Under the pieces are notes generated by a model that made no database searches, had not been told where the DNA came from, and was given only the letters and a program-made list of their open reading frames with translations. The position numbers were made by a program, and so were the translations under genes. A stretch of 6,958 nt of DNA from NCBI GenBank assembly GCA_028717305.1, contig JAQUOC010000075.1:1-6958 (forward strand), written 5' to 3'. The stretch is from Dehalococcoidales bacterium (GTDB lineage: Bacteria > Chloroflexota > Dehalococcoidia > Dehalococcoidales > UBA5760). The stretch's first letter is position 1. Each line of letters begins with the position of its first letter. Of the stretch, positions 6,331 to 6,958 are shown piece after piece.

Positions 6331-6958
6331 ATGCTACAGATACCGGATGATACAACTGTCCCGTTGAAGCCAATAAAATGGTATAAGACGCTTGCCACCA
6401 CGAAGGGGCGGCGGGAAGCCGGGGTATTTCTTGTTGAGGGAGACAGGGCGATCAGGCAGATTATCGAGAGCCGTCCGGATGAGATAACCGAGATTATAAC
6501 GAAGGAGGATCTGGATCCTGTTTATTCTGCTTATTCCCAGCGTGAGGTTACCGAGGGACAGTTCCGCAGGATCTGCCTCACTAAAACACCCCAGGGACCT
6601 CTTGCCGTTGTCCGTATCCCCCGGGATATCTATTCCGACCTGCTACCCCAAAGCAGCGGCGGTAGGGTTCTGTTGCTGGAAGATATCCAGGACCCTGGCA
6701 ATGTAGGTACTCTGATCCGCAGCGCTGCCGCCTTTGATTATTCCGGAGTCGTACTTAGTGAAAAGTGTGCCGATCCCCTATCGCCGAAATGTGTCCAGTC
6801 AACGGCTGGTAGTATTCTATCGCTATGGATAAGACGAACCTCCTGTTACCTTGAAATGGTAGAGAAATTAAGAAACAGTGGCTACTCCCTTATCGTTGCG
6901 GCACTTGAGGGCACCGATAAGCCTACAGTGCTGCACGGTAAGGATAATCTTCTACTGG
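6331..6958 (+). CDS. TrmH/SpoU-family RNA 2'-O-methyltransferase (5' part, runs off the window)
   Basis: The first 209 codons are visible and the frame is open to the right edge. The N-terminal part (about 25-95) resembles the SpoU substrate-binding domain: GRREAGVFLVEGDRAI, then LTKTPQGPLAVV at 83-94. The SAM-dependent SPOUT (alpha/beta knot) domain starts near 112, with motif 1 as LEDIQDPGNVGTLIRSAAAF (N124, G126, T127, R130). ADPLSPKCVQSTAGS (147-161) corresponds to motif 2. Motif 3, which completes the SAM-binding knot, lies beyond the window. Members methylate a ribose 2'-OH in rRNA or tRNA; the target cannot be told, so no symbol is given. The ATG is preceded by only a weak GGAA at 6324-6327. 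TTG 6322 is an in-frame alternative immediately after an in-frame TGA. The gene is separated from the trp operon by a terminator, so it is probably an independent unit. Confidence 0.88.
   Translation, partial: MLQIPDDTTVPLKPIKWYKTLATTKGRREAGVFLVEGDRAIRQIIESRPDEITEIITKEDLDPVYSAYSQREVTEGQFRRICLTKTPQGPLAVVRIPRDIYSDLLPQSSGGRVLLLEDIQDPGNVGTLIRSAAAFDYSGVVLSEKCADPLSPKCVQSTAGSILSLWIRRTSCYLEMVEKLRNSGYSLIVAALEGTDKPTVLHGKDNLLL

Noticed and set aside
6261..6350. A 29-codon ORF (MFGYANNAV...) upstream of and overlapping the methyltransferase start
   Set aside because: It has no Shine-Dalgarno, no recognisable motif, and overlaps a well-supported gene in another frame. A chance ORF is the simplest explanation.

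Overview
This window is a bacterial tryptophan biosynthesis operon, read on the plus strand, followed by an unrelated RNA methyltransferase gene that runs off the right edge. The gene order is 'trpG (3' end) - trpD - trpC - trpF - trpB - trpA - trpB2'. The base composition is moderate (judged by eye, about half G+C) and the genes are tightly packed. The sequence style (TrpA with an 'LIAYLTVGYP' start, a TrpB2 attached to a full trp operon, a TrmH/SpoU gene next door) would fit a member of the Chloroflexota, possibly Dehalococcoidia. That assignment comes from remembered family resemblance, not a search, and is low to moderate confidence.

Layout. 3-131: the last 42 codons of trpG, with the glutaminase His and Glu. 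138-1184: trpD. 1156-1944: trpC, overlapping trpD. 1941-2597: trpF, joined to trpC by an ATGA overlap. 2584-3789: trpB, overlapping trpF by 14 nt. 3786-4565: trpA, joined to trpB by an ATGA overlap. 4566-4686: a 121-nt spacer with a mini-ORF and small competing hairpins. 4687-6045: trpB2, a second and divergent tryptophan synthase beta chain with a TTG start and a strong Shine-Dalgarno. 6091-6129: a strong intrinsic terminator ending the operon. 6130-6330: non-coding, with one good sigma-70-type promoter candidate. 6331-6958: the 5' part of a SpoU/TrmH-family RNA 2'-O-methyltransferase.

Together the genes cover the route from chorismate to tryptophan, apart from trpE, which is presumably upstream. 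TrpG supplies ammonia for anthranilate, TrpD adds phosphoribose, TrpF isomerises the product, TrpC closes the indole ring, and TrpA/TrpB convert indole-glycerol phosphate and serine to tryptophan. TrpB2 probably acts without TrpA, as an indole-salvaging or alternative-donor synthase. Catalytic residues are intact in every trp enzyme whose active site can be read here.

I did not find an undescribed system. The points most worth a second look are the linked TrpB1/TrpB2 pair and the spacer before trpB2, which could carry local translational or attenuation control.
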